Source of the DNA: Delphinapterus leucas | Taxonomy: Eukaryota > Chordata > Mammalia > Artiodactyla > Monodontidae | NCBI RefSeq assembly: GCF_002288925.2 | Contig: NW_022098044.1 | Location: forward strand, 7,919,936 to 7,983,935 | Reading direction: 5' to 3' | Length of the DNA: 64,000 nucleotides | Shown here: positions 35,030-47,439 of the stretch, piece by piece | Position numbering within the stretch: position 1 is the stretch's first letter | Layout: the number at the start of each line of letters is the position of its first letter | Position numbers and translations under genes: made by a program | The notes under the pieces: model-generated | Databases searched by the model: none | What the model saw: the letters and a program-made list of their open reading frames with translations, nothing else | What the model was told of the DNA's origin: nothing

Positions 35030-35230
35030 CTACCACAGTCATCATTTCCTTGGGTGCCTAGTGTGTGCCAGCCACGTGCCAAGCTCTTTATGTGCAGCTT
35101 ATCTTCACAAGGGCCCCGTGGTGACAGTAACATTATACCCATTTCATTGATGGGAAAGCTGAGGCCCAGGGGATAACATAACTTGTACACAGTGAGTTGC
35201 AAAGTCAGGGTTGGAGCCCATATCTCTCTT
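35030..35230 (-). repeat. MIR-type SINE fragment
   Basis: MIR complement: 'gtgtgtgccagccacgtgcc', 'atacccatttcattgatggg', 'aaagctgaggcccaggggat', 'caaagtcagggttggagccc'. Confidence 0.7.
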
Positions 35231-35555
35231 CTCTCTAAAGCCTCCATTTGTTCATCTCTGAAGTTGCTTTCCTGCCTGTTCTGTGTTTGGTACATTACAG
35301 GTGGTGTTAGAGCTTTACGGAGAGGAGCTGGCCCTGCACGCCTACCTCCCCTGTCTTGCCTTCCTTAACTCGGTGACTTCCTCTGGCCAAGAGGAGGATC
35401 TCCAGGGCGGTCCATGTAAAACAGCTGGAATCTTGCGGGAAGTTAGCAGAGGACATTCAGTATGAAGGAGGCAGAGGAGCAGGCGGCTGTGGGGAGACTA
35501 GTCATTGGGTGGGGGCGGGGGGGCTGGGCTAAACCAGAAAGAATGCACCCATGTA

Positions 35556-36195
35556 CAGTCGATTCTCCTATTCACCATTATCAGTTATGTTCTTATAAAG
35601 TAAAGGGAACTTTATAGTGAATTTGGGAATACCAGACCATTGATCCTGGGGAAGATACAGGGTTAGATTCCTGCCAGCCTCTGGTCACCACATTCTCGTG
35701 AACCAGTCAATACATATGTGTGTTTCTCCTTAAAGACATCTTGCTTAATATGTATTGATTCATTAACACTGAACCCACAACGCGTGCCTGAATGAAGTTT
35801 ATCTAACACAGGTATCTTATCTAACACAAGGATTTTCTCCACAGGGCACATCACAGCCGCCTTCTGCTTAGGGGCACTAGACAGCACTTCAGCACTGCTC
35901 TGGAGGGCCATTTTAAACAGCAGAATCACCAAGAAAAAAGACCAAAATGTGAAAAGTGGCACTGAATAGGCCCTCAAAGGGTACTTGTTTACAGTATGAG
36001 AGCTGAAACAAGAAGGCAGAGCATGGCCTTGATGGACCTTAGCTGGGAAAATGCATATCAGGCAACTCAAAATGTTCACCCCTCATCAGAGGACCATGAA
36101 AGTGCTGCAAGCATTGATTTGGGGGCTGCAAATAACTTTTAGCAAATAGGCAAGTTCACAAATATGGAATCTGCAAATAATGAGGATTGACTTTG
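35556..36195. mobile_element. Non-autonomous DNA transposon (Tigger/pogo-like, with inverted ends)
   Basis: The left end 'cagtcgattctcctatt' and the complement of the right end 'caaagtcaatcctcatt' form imperfect terminal inverted repeats. TA precedes the left end; the base pair after the right end is CA, a decayed TA. The interior is non-coding with mirrored words near both ends. 640 bp long, old, inactive. I recognise it as a mammal-wide MER-type element but cannot give the subfamily safely. Confidence 0.7.
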
Positions 36196-36234
36196 CACTT
36201 CTCCTATCAAGGTAGGGTAGAGGAATAATGATGT

Positions 36235-36390
36235 TAACATTTCCAAACACTTACAATGCACCAGGTACCGTTCCAGGTACTTTGCTTGTATTAACTCAGT
36301 CATCACGCCAGCCTATGAGGTAGGTATAACTTTTATTCCACTTTACAAATGAGACTGATATAGCAAGATTTAAACACTGCATGTTCTTAG
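36235..36390 (-). repeat. MIR-type SINE fragment
   Basis: 'cacttacaatgcaccaggta', 'gccagcctatgaggtaggta' and 'ccactttacaaatgagactg' are MIR core complement words. Confidence 0.6.
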
Positions 36391-39300
36391 CAACTCGACT
36401 ATACCGCTTCCCACGTCACTCACATTCCCAAATGGAGTCCATTGCAAAAATTACATGCATATTCAAGATGAAATGGAGAATTCAAAGAGACATGCTTGTG
36501 CAGTGGCAGCCCTGCACTTCCTGTGACTCAGGAAGGCAGAAGGCCTCTGGAGTGGGGGCTGGTGGGGGTGTTGGAAACATCAGAGCTGCTCTGCTCTAAA
36601 GTATTAGTGGCTCCTGTCTCATTTTCCCTTGGGCACTTTTGATTCTGGAGCCTCTAGGGAGTACCCACATCAAGTAGGGAGGCCAGGGCTGAGGCTTGCT
36701 CTCCCACAAGTGCCGTTGAGTATCAGGCCAGCCCCCTCAAGGAACAGTTGGTCGGTAGTGAAAAGCAGAAGGGAAAACACCAGTTCCCTGCTGGAAGTTC
36801 TGCCTTCCTGTTCACCCTAGCAGGTCTTGCAGTCAGTCCTACGTGTGTGGCTAAGGCACTGTGAGTTAGGATCACAAATTCCTCTACTCCTCCTCCACGT
36901 GTGGGCTGGACCTCACACGTGCAGTCCTCAGATTCACCATCTAACTACTCCAGAGGGCTCTCCATCACCCTGCCCAAGTGTAGATGCAGAGTCATCCCTC
37001 AGTCATTTGCACCCACTCTCCCCTCTTCCCTGAAGCCTGCCCAAATATTTAAACAAGACATTGCCAAAGGCATGGAGGTGGGGGAAGATTGGGGAGTGGG
37101 AAGAACAGAAGAGAACGAACCCCCAAAAAGTGTCTGATCAGGCCACTGGGTGTGACTGCCCAACCGATCTATCTCTGATGGGGGACGGGGCTCAGATCCT
37201 TCCCTGCCTAGCTTCTGGACTACCTCTCCGCATGAGAACCCCACCGCCTGGGGACAAAGGCAGTGCATGTCAATCCTGAGAGGTCTAAGAAACCAAGTTC
37301 TATTTCCTCCCTAAAATCCATCTTCTTGAGTTCCCAGTTTCCCTTATCTCAGAGTTTCCTACCCCTACTCCCTGTATTGCCTACTGGCTGCAACCAGCCA
37401 AGCACAACAATGCAACATTTGTATGAGAGAGAGACAGAACCAGGGAAGTTCCTACTAGTGAACTTCTGATGCTTCTGTTGGGGTATGTGTGTATTTTACC
37501 CTAAGAGAGAGGTGACATCCCTTCAGGGCTTGGGCCTGAATTTGTTCTTGATACAGAATTACTCTTTCTGGTTGCAGAACTCATGAGATGGACTTGGAAA
37601 GCACACTCAAGAAGACTGTGTCGGAGGCTTGGAGAAAAGGAACCCTTGGAGGCAAATCCTATAGAAGTTAGAGCTGACTGAAGTAGGAACGAAGGATGCA
37701 TCAGGGGAAACGTCAGGTGAGCATGGTGTCTTAGGGGTGCGAGATTGCCGAGGGAGTGCTCTCACAGGAAAGATCTGTAAGGGAGCAAGGGATGCAGGAT
37801 AGGGAAGGGCGGAGAGCAGAGCAAGCCCGTGCCCCAGGGAAGGTCTAGCCCTCTCCCGATCCTCAGGGATCCTGGAGCCGAAGCTACACCATAGAGTTGC
37901 CCTGTCTCCAGGCAACAGGACTGGGTTGTTGTACGCACGTGATGGTCATTGCTTCCACTGGAACTGGATGGCGGTGGAACCTCCTAAGCAGTTCTCATAA
38001 GCCAAAGGCAATGCTCCAGAGCAGGTCTCAGGTATAAGCCCTGGGCTGCCACACTCACGTAAGCTGGGAGATGGGTGTACCTGTCAATAAGGAGGGTCTG
38101 GACAGGGCTCCGGCACCAACAGCATCTACCACAACTGGCTTCTCAGGTGTGCCCCGCCCCACATGGGAAACAGGCTCAGCCAGTGGTGATAGTTTTCTGC
38201 CTGTCCAGAGTACTTCTTTGGAACAAAAATTATAAAACGTGTTCAAGGCTTCTGCCTCATAAGCAAAAAAAAAAAAGCCCCTGGGAGGAGGTGTGACAGG
38301 AGTGGTTCTACTTGGTGAGGGGCTCTGTGTGCTTTGGCACACCCCCCTTCCTGGTTTTTCCTCTCATCCTGCACCCAGATCTCCAAGGAGCTGGGGATCC
38401 GATCATACCAGATCCGTGATTTCACGCCTTCTGAGAGGTGCCAGGTCCATCATTTCAAGTCAGGAGGCTTAGGAATTACGACTGTTGCAGCACTGGAGGT
38501 CTGAGCCAGTCAAAATCTCTGTCAGGAGGGTGAGGTGGTGTTAGACAGACTCTTTCTAGAAAATTCCAAATCTTTGGGATTGGTCAAAGGAAAGCTATAG
38601 TCCCCCAAAGTGCTGCAAAGGAATAGAGTTGGGATTTGTTGACCCTTCTCAGGGCCAGAAAACTCTCCAGGCCCCAGACCCAAGGCTGATTTTCATGTGG
38701 TCTCCAGGGCTAGGAAGGTGCTGACCTTAGTTTTATGTGCATCTCATACTCTGATAAACCTGTACATACACACAGACATATATGTGCACATAGACTCTAC
38801 CATGGAACATGAGCAAACCATAGGTACTCTAGGAAGAGTGGATTTACTAGTGCCTTTGAATTCATCCCCTTTACCCTTGACAAGAACCTTATCTTCTTCC
38901 CCTCAGAGGCACAAGGCCAGTGTAGAGAACACTGGAGCTGTGGTCAGGAAATGTGCTACCTGTCCAGGCTTGGCCACACACTGGGGGACTCCAGGTAAGT
39001 CACTTCACCTCTCTTAGCATCACTTTTCTCCATTATTTTGTGAAATATAAAAATCAGAAAGTTCTAAGAGGTCCTTCCACTTTAACTTCAGAGATTGTTT
39101 CTATACTTTGCTTGTATAACATAGAAACATCTTCCTAATCTAGAGCCCAGCTCTGGAAGTCTCTCCTCATTTCCCCACAACCAGAACAAAAAAGGCCTCT
39201 GAGCATCCAACTGACATCAGATTTAAGCATATTGCATATAAGCAAATACTTATGTCTCATTTGAGACTATTGATTCTTTCTTTGCACATAATTCTCACAT

Positions 39301-40345
39301 GTTTGTCATCTAGTTTTCAAGGGTAAATTAGAGACTAGAATTAGAAAGGGACAGAATACCTCCAGAGAAAAGGGATACTAACAGCATAAAGGTGCTACAG
39401 GAAAACTGTAAAAGGCACAAAAGAAATAAAAGACACCATAAGTCTGGTACAGTTTTGTTCATCTTGGGGCCTGAGAGTATCACAGTATCATTGTACAGGG
39501 CTGTGTTCATGCTCATGAATCCAGGTTATCTATGAATTCACTTGTTCCTTAGATTCTGTTGATGGATGTATGGAAGTACAGGCTACATTTTAGAAAAATA
39601 TTAACTCACCAAAGGGTTAGATTGTAAGAAAAGGAAAACAAAAGCAGGCACCATATATTCCTTTAACGATTCACCCTTAGCTTCCTGAAAAATTCACACC
39701 TAGCACCTCATCTCTGACAACTCTAGGAGTCCAAGGTTTTTCTCCAGAATTGATTAATTTGGGCAAAAATAACAGAGTGCAAAGTACTCTGTACACTTTT
39801 TTGTTTAAAAATGTGATATCGGTTTTCTTACAAGTCGTCAAGAAGAGTTGTGCACAAAAGCATTTTCTCCCATGCTGCATGGCATGTCACTCACCCTGCA
39901 CCACAAAATGAGACCCACTTGTTTAGTCTACTTCCCTACGTGTCCCTTACTGTCAGACTGGCAATATTTGGGTTGGAAACACCACAAAGAAATACTTGAA
40001 AAGTCTTTTTTTCAAATATAAGTTCAATAAAAACATTTCTATGTATTAAGTTTTGCAAAACACACTTAACTTTGGGAGAGTTTGGATAGCCAATTAAGCA
40101 TTTTTATCCCTTCTTTACCAAGACTCAGGCAAAAAATATTCTATGGATGAGTGTGAAGAACCAAATTCCTTCAGATGCCACCATCTATGTCCAGTCAGCT
40201 TTAGGCTTAGAGAACAATTCAGTTCAATGCAGCAAAATGCAATATATATTAGGTGACAATCTATTTTTGCCAGGTTATGTTCTAGGTCCTGGGAAAACAA
40301 TGGTGTGGTAAGATACAGCCCTGCCTGAAGGAGCAAATGAGATAC
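36391..40345. other. Intergenic, mostly unassigned
   Basis: About 4 kb between the ADAMTSL3 promoter and an L1 fragment. Open frames (up to 106 codons) lack motifs and splice context. A weak MIR-like patch lies near 38930-39060 ('tccaggtaagtcacttcacc'). An A-run at 38265-38276 has no clear partner. Confidence 0.4.
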
Positions 40346-40890
40346 TGTTTTCCACAATGGCTGCACCAACTTACATTCCCACCAACAGTGTAAGAGGGTT
40401 CCTTTTTCTCCACACCCTCTCCAGCATTTGTTATTTGTAGACTTTTTAATGATGGCCATTCTGACCAGTGTGAGTGAGGTAGTACCTCATTGTAGTTTTG
40501 ATTTGCATTTCTCTAATAATTAGCGATGTCAAACATCTTTTCATGTGCCTATTGGCCATCTGTATGTCTTCTGTGGAGAAATGTCTATTTAGGTCTTCTG
40601 CCCATTTTTTGATTGGGTTGTTTGCTTTTTGGTTGTTGAGTTGTACGAGCTGTTTGTATATTTTGGAAATTAAGCCCTTGTCAGTCACATCATTTGCAAT
40701 TATTTTCTCCCAGTCTGTAAATTATCTTTTCTTTTTGTTTATGGTTTCCTTTGCTGTGCAAAAGTTTGTAAGTTTGATTAGGTCCCATTTGTTTATTTTT
40801 GCTTTTATTTCTATTGCCTTGGGAGACTGACCTAAGAAAACATTGATATGATTTATGTCAGAGAATGTTTTGTCTGGCTGTATTTTTAAT
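40346..40890 (-). mobile_element. L1 fragment (3' part of ORF2)
   Basis: Reversed ORF2 text: 'caccaacagtgtaagagggt', 'ctccacaccctctccagcat', 'ttatggtttcctttgctgtg'. Minus-strand frames at 40446-40688 and 40115-40459 hold recognisable L1 C-terminal pieces ('[16 protein letters not shown]'). Both ends truncated; older than the 22311 copy. Confidence 0.88.
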
Positions 40891-43269
40891 AATCTAAGCA
40901 AGAGCTCATGATGGCCTAACCTGGTACAAGTAGTAGTGGAAATAGAAGAAAATAGACGGATTTGAGACAGTTGTAAGAGATGTAGAATTGTTAAGACTTG
41001 GTGAATGACTTAAAGGGTGGAGAGGAGAGACAGTCAAGGCTGATACCCTGATTCCTGCCATGGGCCATGGGTGATGGCAGTGTCATTCGTAGACACTGGG
41101 AACATAAGAAGAGGAGGAGTACATTGGCTGGAGAGAGGCAGTGCAGAGATGATGGCTTCACCTGGAACGTTTTGAGCTGGAAATGCCTCTGGGTCTAGAA
41201 TCAGGAAGACAACCTGGGCTGGAGATTTAGATCTGTGACTCCTCGGCATATGGTTGATACTTGAAGCCATGGAAGTTGATAGTGTGGGTGAAAACAGGCA
41301 GCTAGCTAGCTCATTCACCATCTATCCATACATCTGTTCATCAGGAAATGAATTTCTAAATGTTCCCTAATGTGCATGTAGTATGTCTATAATTTCTCCT
41401 AAACAGTGAAAATATCACAAGTTTATTTCTTTTTCTCAAAAAACCAAAACCAAGGAGCAATCACTGGGAGCCACTCTTGATTTCTGCCTTTGTCTTCACC
41501 ATTTGCTCTTATGGTTCAGTGGCTCCGGCCTGAAGGATGTTCTCTCAGCTCTGTTCCTTTGCTCTTTCATTGTGAACTTCCGCCTGAAAGACACACCCAC
41601 CCCTGAATCCTCCAAGGCAAGTTTGACATTCAATCCGAGCCTGGGTCTCTTGTTTACCATCAAAGCAAGACAGGGACTTATTCAGCCTTTCCCATGAAAC
41701 TGCTAAATGCTATTTCATTAAATATGTGCTAGAGCAGTGTATTTTTATTGTTGTTTTTAAAAACCAAGAAAGAAACCAAAAAAACTCCATGAAACAAGTA
41801 TCCCCAAATTCATGTATGGTGTCAGGAAGATTGAGAACAAAATGACTAGTGTTCTGCAAAGCATAAATAAAGAAAATGGAAAAGAATTTTTCCTTTCAAA
41901 AAAAAAACCCTGATATTGACATGAAATGTCAGGTCAGGTAGAGACTTCTGATCCAAGATGATTTGAACTCAAATGTTTCACTCATCCTACCCATTCCCCA
42001 CTGAAATCACTAAATGGATATTATATAAAATTCTATATGAATGCTGGAAACTGAGGAAGGGAATTATCCGCATAACTGAAACTCAGCGGGTTGATGAGAT
42101 ACACTAGTAGCCATTGCTCTGGCGACAATGGCCCTCGTGATGAAGGAAGAGAGCTGTGCACTGTGAATGTCCTCCGTTCACCCTGCCAGGAAGCTAAGGA
42201 AACCATGGGTATCTTGTGGGAGACTCAGCATCACCTTTACCACGTCTGGCCTGGGACCTCACAGGAATGGTCCCTCTGTAGGTGTATCTCCCTGTGTGGT
42301 ACCCTCCTGGCTGCCTCTTGCTAGCTTCCTCCTCTGGCTTCCTCCTGGCTATGTAAACCAGAGACTATGGTTTTTAGAATGATCAGTTTAATGTATACAA
42401 GATGTGTCACCTTTCTGGTGAAGGTTCTGGGGAGCACCAACCCCTCCATCTTTGGAATCTCAAGAGTCACAAGAGCCTTTGAAGAACGGTCATTTTCTGA
42501 GCTGCATCCAGCTGCATTGGGAGAGCCAAGAGGCAGAGGGAGTATAGCTGAGAGTAAGGCAGCCCCGCGTCCTCTCGTTGTGGGCTCTCAGCTATTACCA
42601 TTCCTGTGGCTTCACACTGACAGTTATAAATATGGACATATAGATCAAATAAATATATGTAGACTAAAATGGGATTAAATGGTAGGATAATAAACCTCAC
42701 TGAGATGAAAAGTATAGTAAGTGCTGGTGTTCAAGGGGGACCAAGAAACGGAACTCCTCTGTCCAAATCTTGAACCAATGGAGCAATAATAACAAAGTGT
42801 AGGAAGACCACACATCGCCTTTATTCCTGAGCTTTCCGTGTGCTCTCCACTGATGAGCAGCTCCCGAGAAGGGGAGGGGAGGGGCTGAGCTACATTTGCT
42901 CAGTTCTTCTTTCTAAACTCGTCAGTCAGATCAAGTTCCCCCTGGACCCAGGGCTCATGAGCTAGAGGGTGTACAGAGGGAAAGAAAGTCATACGAAAAG
43001 AGCTGCGTCTACATGGAGGAGGCATCCCAAGTGGAAGAGAAGTGTCCACCACACATACCCCAGCACTCTTTGGATTTTTCTTCCATTAATCTCTTGGGCT
43101 TAGTCATTAAGCCTATGCTCAACTGGAAGAAGACATTTCCCATCTTCATGAGGCTACTTCTGCCTTACCAACTACTACATTTTTGGGTGTCCTCATTGAC
43201 AGGGTGGATTTTGCCCCTAGAAAGCTCTGAAATGGGTTGAAACTGTATAATAACTAAATGAACACCACT
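40891..43269. other. Intergenic, no recognisable feature
   Basis: About 2.4 kb without a gene or nameable repeat. The open frames seen (for example 42367-42678) show no conserved content. Confidence 0.4.
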
Positions 43270-43725
43270 GTATTAGTTTCCTAGGGCTGTAGTAACAAAT
43301 GACTACAACTGGGTGACTTAAAGCAACAGAAACTAGTTCTCTCACTGTTCTGGAGCCCAGACGTCCAAAATAAAGGTGTCAGCAAGTCTGTGCTCCACCT
43401 GAAGGCTCTAGGGGAGAATCCTTCCTCGCCTCTTCCTTGGCTTCTGGGAGCATCACTCCAATCTTTCTCTGCTTTTCCCATGGAAGCTTTCCCATGCTTT
43501 CCCCATGGCCTTCTGCCCTGTGTCTGGCTCTGTGACAAATCCTCCTCTCCTTTCTTTTATAAAGGCACCAGTCATTGGATTTAGGGCCCACCCTAATCCA
43601 GGATGATCTCATCTTAACACCCCATCTGCAAAGACCTGATTTCCAAATTCACATTTTCAGGTACTGTAGGTTATGACTGGGACATATCTTTTTGGAGGCC
43701 ATTAATCAATCCACTCCAGCCACCA
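43270..43725 (+). repeat. Ancient mammalian medium-reiterated repeat
   Basis: The familiar order 'attagtttcctagggctgta', 'aactgggtgacttaaagcaa', 'cactgttctggagcccagac', 'gggcccaccctaatccagga', 'acctgatttccaaattcaca' and 'ttaatcaatccactccag' is typical of a common mammal-wide repeat of about 450 bp. I cannot name the subfamily with confidence. The overlapping frames are not genes. Confidence 0.6.
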
Positions 43726-43844
43726 ATACTAAAGTTTACTATATATTCTATTTCCCACCTGAAATTATGTCCAACGATGTTGTCCGACATAGCTTATCAG
43801 AGGTTCTACAACTGAGACCAAACAACATTAAGATACTCTAAGAA

Positions 43845-44175
43845 CAACATACTAATATAAATGTAGACATATAGACATATACAGAATATATAAAGAATTC
43901 TCACAAGTTAATAATAAGCAATTTAAAATGGTCAAAAGATGGAGTTCCCTGGTGGTCCAGTGGTTAAGACTCCATGCTTCCACTGCAGGGGGTGCGGGTT
44001 GGATCCCTGGTCGGGGAACTAAGATCCCACATGCTGCGTGGTGTGGCCAAAAAATATATAAATAAATTAATTAAATTAAATGGTCAAAAGATCTGAAGAG
44101 ACGCTTCACAAAAGAAGATACACACATGCCCAATAAGCATATGAGAAGGTGCTCAGCGTCATTAGTTATCGTCAG
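43845..44175 (+). mobile_element. Degenerate L1M ORF2 fragment, split by a SINE
   Basis: 'atataaagaattctcacaag' and 'ttaaaatggtcaaaagat', then (after the SINE) 'ctgaagagacgcttcacaaa' and 'agcatatgagaaggtgctca' are L1 3' ORF2 text. The SINE at 43941-44077 interrupts it. Confidence 0.75.
43941..44077 (+). repeat. tRNA-derived SINE, short form
   Basis: Head 'ggagttccctggtggtccag', B-box 'gggttggatccctggtcggg', end 'catgctgcgtggtgtggcc' with an A/T-rich tail. The perfect 15-bp target duplication 'aaatggtcaaaagat' lies at 43926-43940 and 44078-44092. Confidence 0.95.
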
Positions 44176-44524
44176 GGACTGGCCCGTGGGAGGCACCAAG
44201 GGGGCTTAGATTTACAGTGCTGTACACTACATAAGAGATCTTCTAGTTGCCAGGGTAGCCACATTCCCAGAGACATTAACAAAGGTGGGGCCTTGGACTA
44301 AGACACTGACCACCTAACTTGTAGCAAATGGGTTCTAGTTATCACTACTGAAAAAGAAACAGTGGATGCACATCCCTGGTCCAATCAACTGTGGCCAGTG
44401 GATAGGGTCACAATGTTCAGGGTGGCTGATGGGTCCCTCCACAGTGGGTAAAGTAGAAGTTATATGTGGGGCAGACACGCTAAAAGATCAATCTGACAGG
44501 TACAGACATAGCACAGCCTTTAGA

Positions 44525-44640
44525 GTTGAGCTCTGTGATATTCATTCAGCAAGTCACTTGCCTTCTCTAAGTCTCAATTTCTTCACCTGCAAATAGGAAC
44601 ACTGCAACTTGCCTTAGTGTTTTTAATGAAGATTAAACTA
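44525..44640 (+). repeat. MIR-type SINE fragment
   Basis: 'aagtcacttgccttctctaa', 'gtctcaatttcttcacctgc' and 'aaataggaacactgcaactt' follow the MIR sense core. Confidence 0.65.
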
Positions 44641-45949
44641 GAAAATGCACGTAAAGCAAATGACACAGCTGGCCCAGGAAGGTGGTCTTTCTTCCACCTC
44701 CATGGAGGTGAACATAACCGATTCTTCCTGCTCGTGGGGTGGGAAATGGAAGTGGCTCCTGAGAGGAACACTTTAAGCCTGAATTACTCCAAGTCCAAAG
44801 GAATGTCCCCAAGAATGCTTGGTCCCAGGACAATCCCAGGAACTGGAACAAGTTTTCCTAAAGGAGCCATAACATCCACTTTGATTCGTAGCCCCCTCTC
44901 CATGGTTTACCTCTGAGGCAGAGAAGAACCTTTATGTCAATGGAACTTGGCTTGAGTTTGGGGGCCTCTTCCAGGCAGATAATTCCCCATGCACCTTTCT
45001 ACTGGACACACTTCATTAGGGCTTGCCCTCGAATACTCCCTTGATTCTATGTTCTGACATCTCTCTAATGCTCCTATTTCGGCCCTCTAGACTTGGCCTT
45101 GAGGTTACTATTTGATCTCCTTCGCTGATCTCTTGTTAAGAACTGACTTGGCTTTTTATTCTCCCTTCCTGCTCTTTGTACTTTTACTTACACTGAGTAG
45201 GATCACATGTCCCTTGTCAGCCCATTGAGACCAACCCTTGGTGCTGCCCAAAGGCCAGATCTCAAGCTGGCCTTGCTCAGTACCCCCAAGGGGAGATTTG
45301 AACAAAACCCAATTATCCACTGGGACCTAGACCATGCACATGGCCATGCGTGATCTCATAAGGACAGACACCAGGTGAGTCTCCTGGGACTCACTCCATT
45401 TGCCTCTACAGCAAAACAAGAGATAAGGAGTAGGCAAAAGTGAGGATGGGATCCCAACTTGAAGCTAAGCAGTGTCCATGCTAAGGGTCAAATACACCTG
45501 GCAATACCTATTGAATTGAAAGATGTGCCTGTCAGGAGTCCCTTCGTTTGAGGGATGGAGAAATCTCAGAAGAACATATCCTCAAGGAAGAGGAAACCAC
45601 GTAAATAAACTTGATCCATTTAAGAATATCTAGTACTTATTTATATTTAGAACTATAGTAGATTAGTGTCCCACAGGTCTGGAGGTTGGTAGGGTAACTC
45701 AGTTCTGGCCCATGTCTCTCTCTGGTAGGCTAGCTTGGGCATGCTCTCCTGGTGAAGATGCAGGTGCAAGAGCACAGGTGGGAAGGCTGAGTGCTATTTC
45801 AAGTTTCCGTTTGTATCCAGCCTGCTACGATCCCACAGGCCAAACAAGTCACAAGCTGGACCCCGAGTCAGAGTGGGCACAGGAGGAGTTTGCAGCTGTG
45901 CACGACTGTCTTAAAAATCAATTCAACATTAAGAATAACCAAGGCCTTT
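44641..45949. other. Intergenic sequence downstream of SH3GL3
   Basis: No gene or clear repeat. The frame at 45712-46008 overlaps the SH3GL3 3' end on the opposite strand and is not supported. Confidence 0.4.
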
Positions 45950-46410
45950 TTACCAACACAGTGTGTCATGTTTATTGGGCTATTCACAGGTCAGCTAAAA
46001 CACCATGAAGGGAAAAGACCGGATGCCATCAGTAATGTCAGGAAACAAAATATTTAGCAGTTCTTAGTTTCAAGTGTCGCATTCCATCACAGCTTGAGGA
46101 ATATGGGCAATTCACTAACAAAACTGCAGTGGGTGCCATTTATTTTTAGCAACAAGGAGCACATACGTTTATTTAACCAATGACTTTTAGGACAGTCAGC
46201 AAAAAAAAGAAGATGGTATTTTCATGTAGCTAAGACAAGAAAAGCATTTATACAAATTAAATGGATACAAAATACATTATAAAGAGAACACACATACAAA
46301 AGTCATTAAGCTGGTCAAAGAGCAAGAATGCCACAGAACACCACACTGAGAGAACCCTGGTGTGAATTCATTTCCGTTATGAAAGTACGTCCAAAGTTTG
46401 AGTTACACAT
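45950..46410 (-). other. SH3GL3: SH3GL3 3' UTR
   Basis: Non-coding sequence following the SH3GL3 stop codon. On the minus strand an AATAAA lies at 45976-45971 ('cccaataaacatgacac'), predicting cleavage near 45950. Further AATAAA signals nearer the stop (about 46144-46139 and 46174-46168) may give shorter forms. The exact end is an inference. Confidence 0.65.
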
Positions 46411-46616
46411 TTACTGAGGTAAAGGCACAATCACTTCCACGTAATTAATGGGGAAGAATCCAGATTCCCCATGGAGCACTCCTTCATACCAGTTTTCATC
46501 TATCTGATTGGTTAATGTAATGATATCCCCTTCTTTAAATCCTAGTTCTCCTTGGTTTTCTGGCTCAAACTCATAGAGACCACGACAGCAGGGCTGGTCC
46601 ATGGGAATGTGAGAAC
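46411..46616 (-). CDS. SH3GL3: SH3GL3 (endophilin-A3) last coding exon: SH3 domain, partial CDS
   Basis: Endophilins bind and curve membranes through an N-terminal BAR domain and recruit dynamin and synaptojanin through a C-terminal SH3 domain during endocytosis. This exon encodes 67 residues, from '[16 protein letters not shown]' through 'GELGFKEGD', '[10 protein letters not shown]' and '[10 protein letters not shown]' to 'VIVPLPQ' and TAA (46413-46411). That is the complete SH3 fold: ALYDY-type motif (here GLYEF), the paired W-containing strand, and the PxNYV motif. The 'GES' and 'VPLPQ' endings pick endophilin-A3 over A1, which ends differently. The acceptor AG is at 46618-46617 with a T-rich tract upstream, and the first two exon bases complete a Gly codon (phase 1). 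The intron boundary rules out a processed copy. One change from the human A3 sequence as I recall it is Asp to Glu in GLYEF. Earlier exons lie beyond the right edge or were not found. Confidence 0.96.
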
Positions 46617-47439
46617 CTGTCCACATCACATGGAGACAAAAAGCACAGGTTAACACGACAAATCACCCAGGGAGCATTGCAAAGGTGGAGAGTCGCAGAG
46701 ACCACGACAGCAAGCCCCTGCCTTCCTTCCCAGGACAAGGCCGGCTCAACCCACCTCACAGGTGCTGTACTTGTGGCCTCTGCCCTCCTCAGCTCTCCCA
46801 GCTGCCCTAGATGACCTCCTGGGCCCACGGCTTTTCTCATCAGTTCTCCCGGCCAGAGAATTCAGGCCCAGCCCCTGTCCTTGAAGCAGCTACTCAGCTC
46901 TGCCTGGAGCCCGAGGGAGGTGCAGAATTACAAGGCCCAACCCCTGCCCTCAGGGAGCTCATAGTTTCTTTCTGGAGACTGGAAAACACATGGGAAACAT
47001 TTAAAAAACAAAGATGAGGTACTGTATCACCCTATAGCTCAGAGAAGAAGAAAGCAGGAAAGGCCTGGGTGGTCAGGGACATTTTCCTAGAGCTGGTGAC
47101 CAGGAGCTAGAACATGGCAGGGTGTGAGACTGGAGAGGGATGAGGAGAATCTCTACAGACCAGCCTGCAGTCTGGGGATTGTTGTACTAAGCCAGAAGTT
47201 CTCAGAATAACATCTTTTAAATAATTGCTTTTTCATTTCAAAACTAAAACTAAACATGGTAAAAAGAGAGAAAAGACATGCAAAATTGAGAAAAGTTAGC
47301 TGTAAACCACTAATGAAGAGGTAACCAATGTTAAATTAACATTATGGCATAGAAGCTTCCAGATATTTTTATGAATTTGTTTGTGTATGTATTTACATAT
47401 AGCTGTTTGCATAAAACAATTCCTGTATATATTACTGTG
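46617..47439. other. SH3GL3 last intron, no recognisable feature
   Basis: Unassigned intronic DNA next to the acceptor. The 89- and 68-codon frames here are not exons I can support. Confidence 0.45.
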
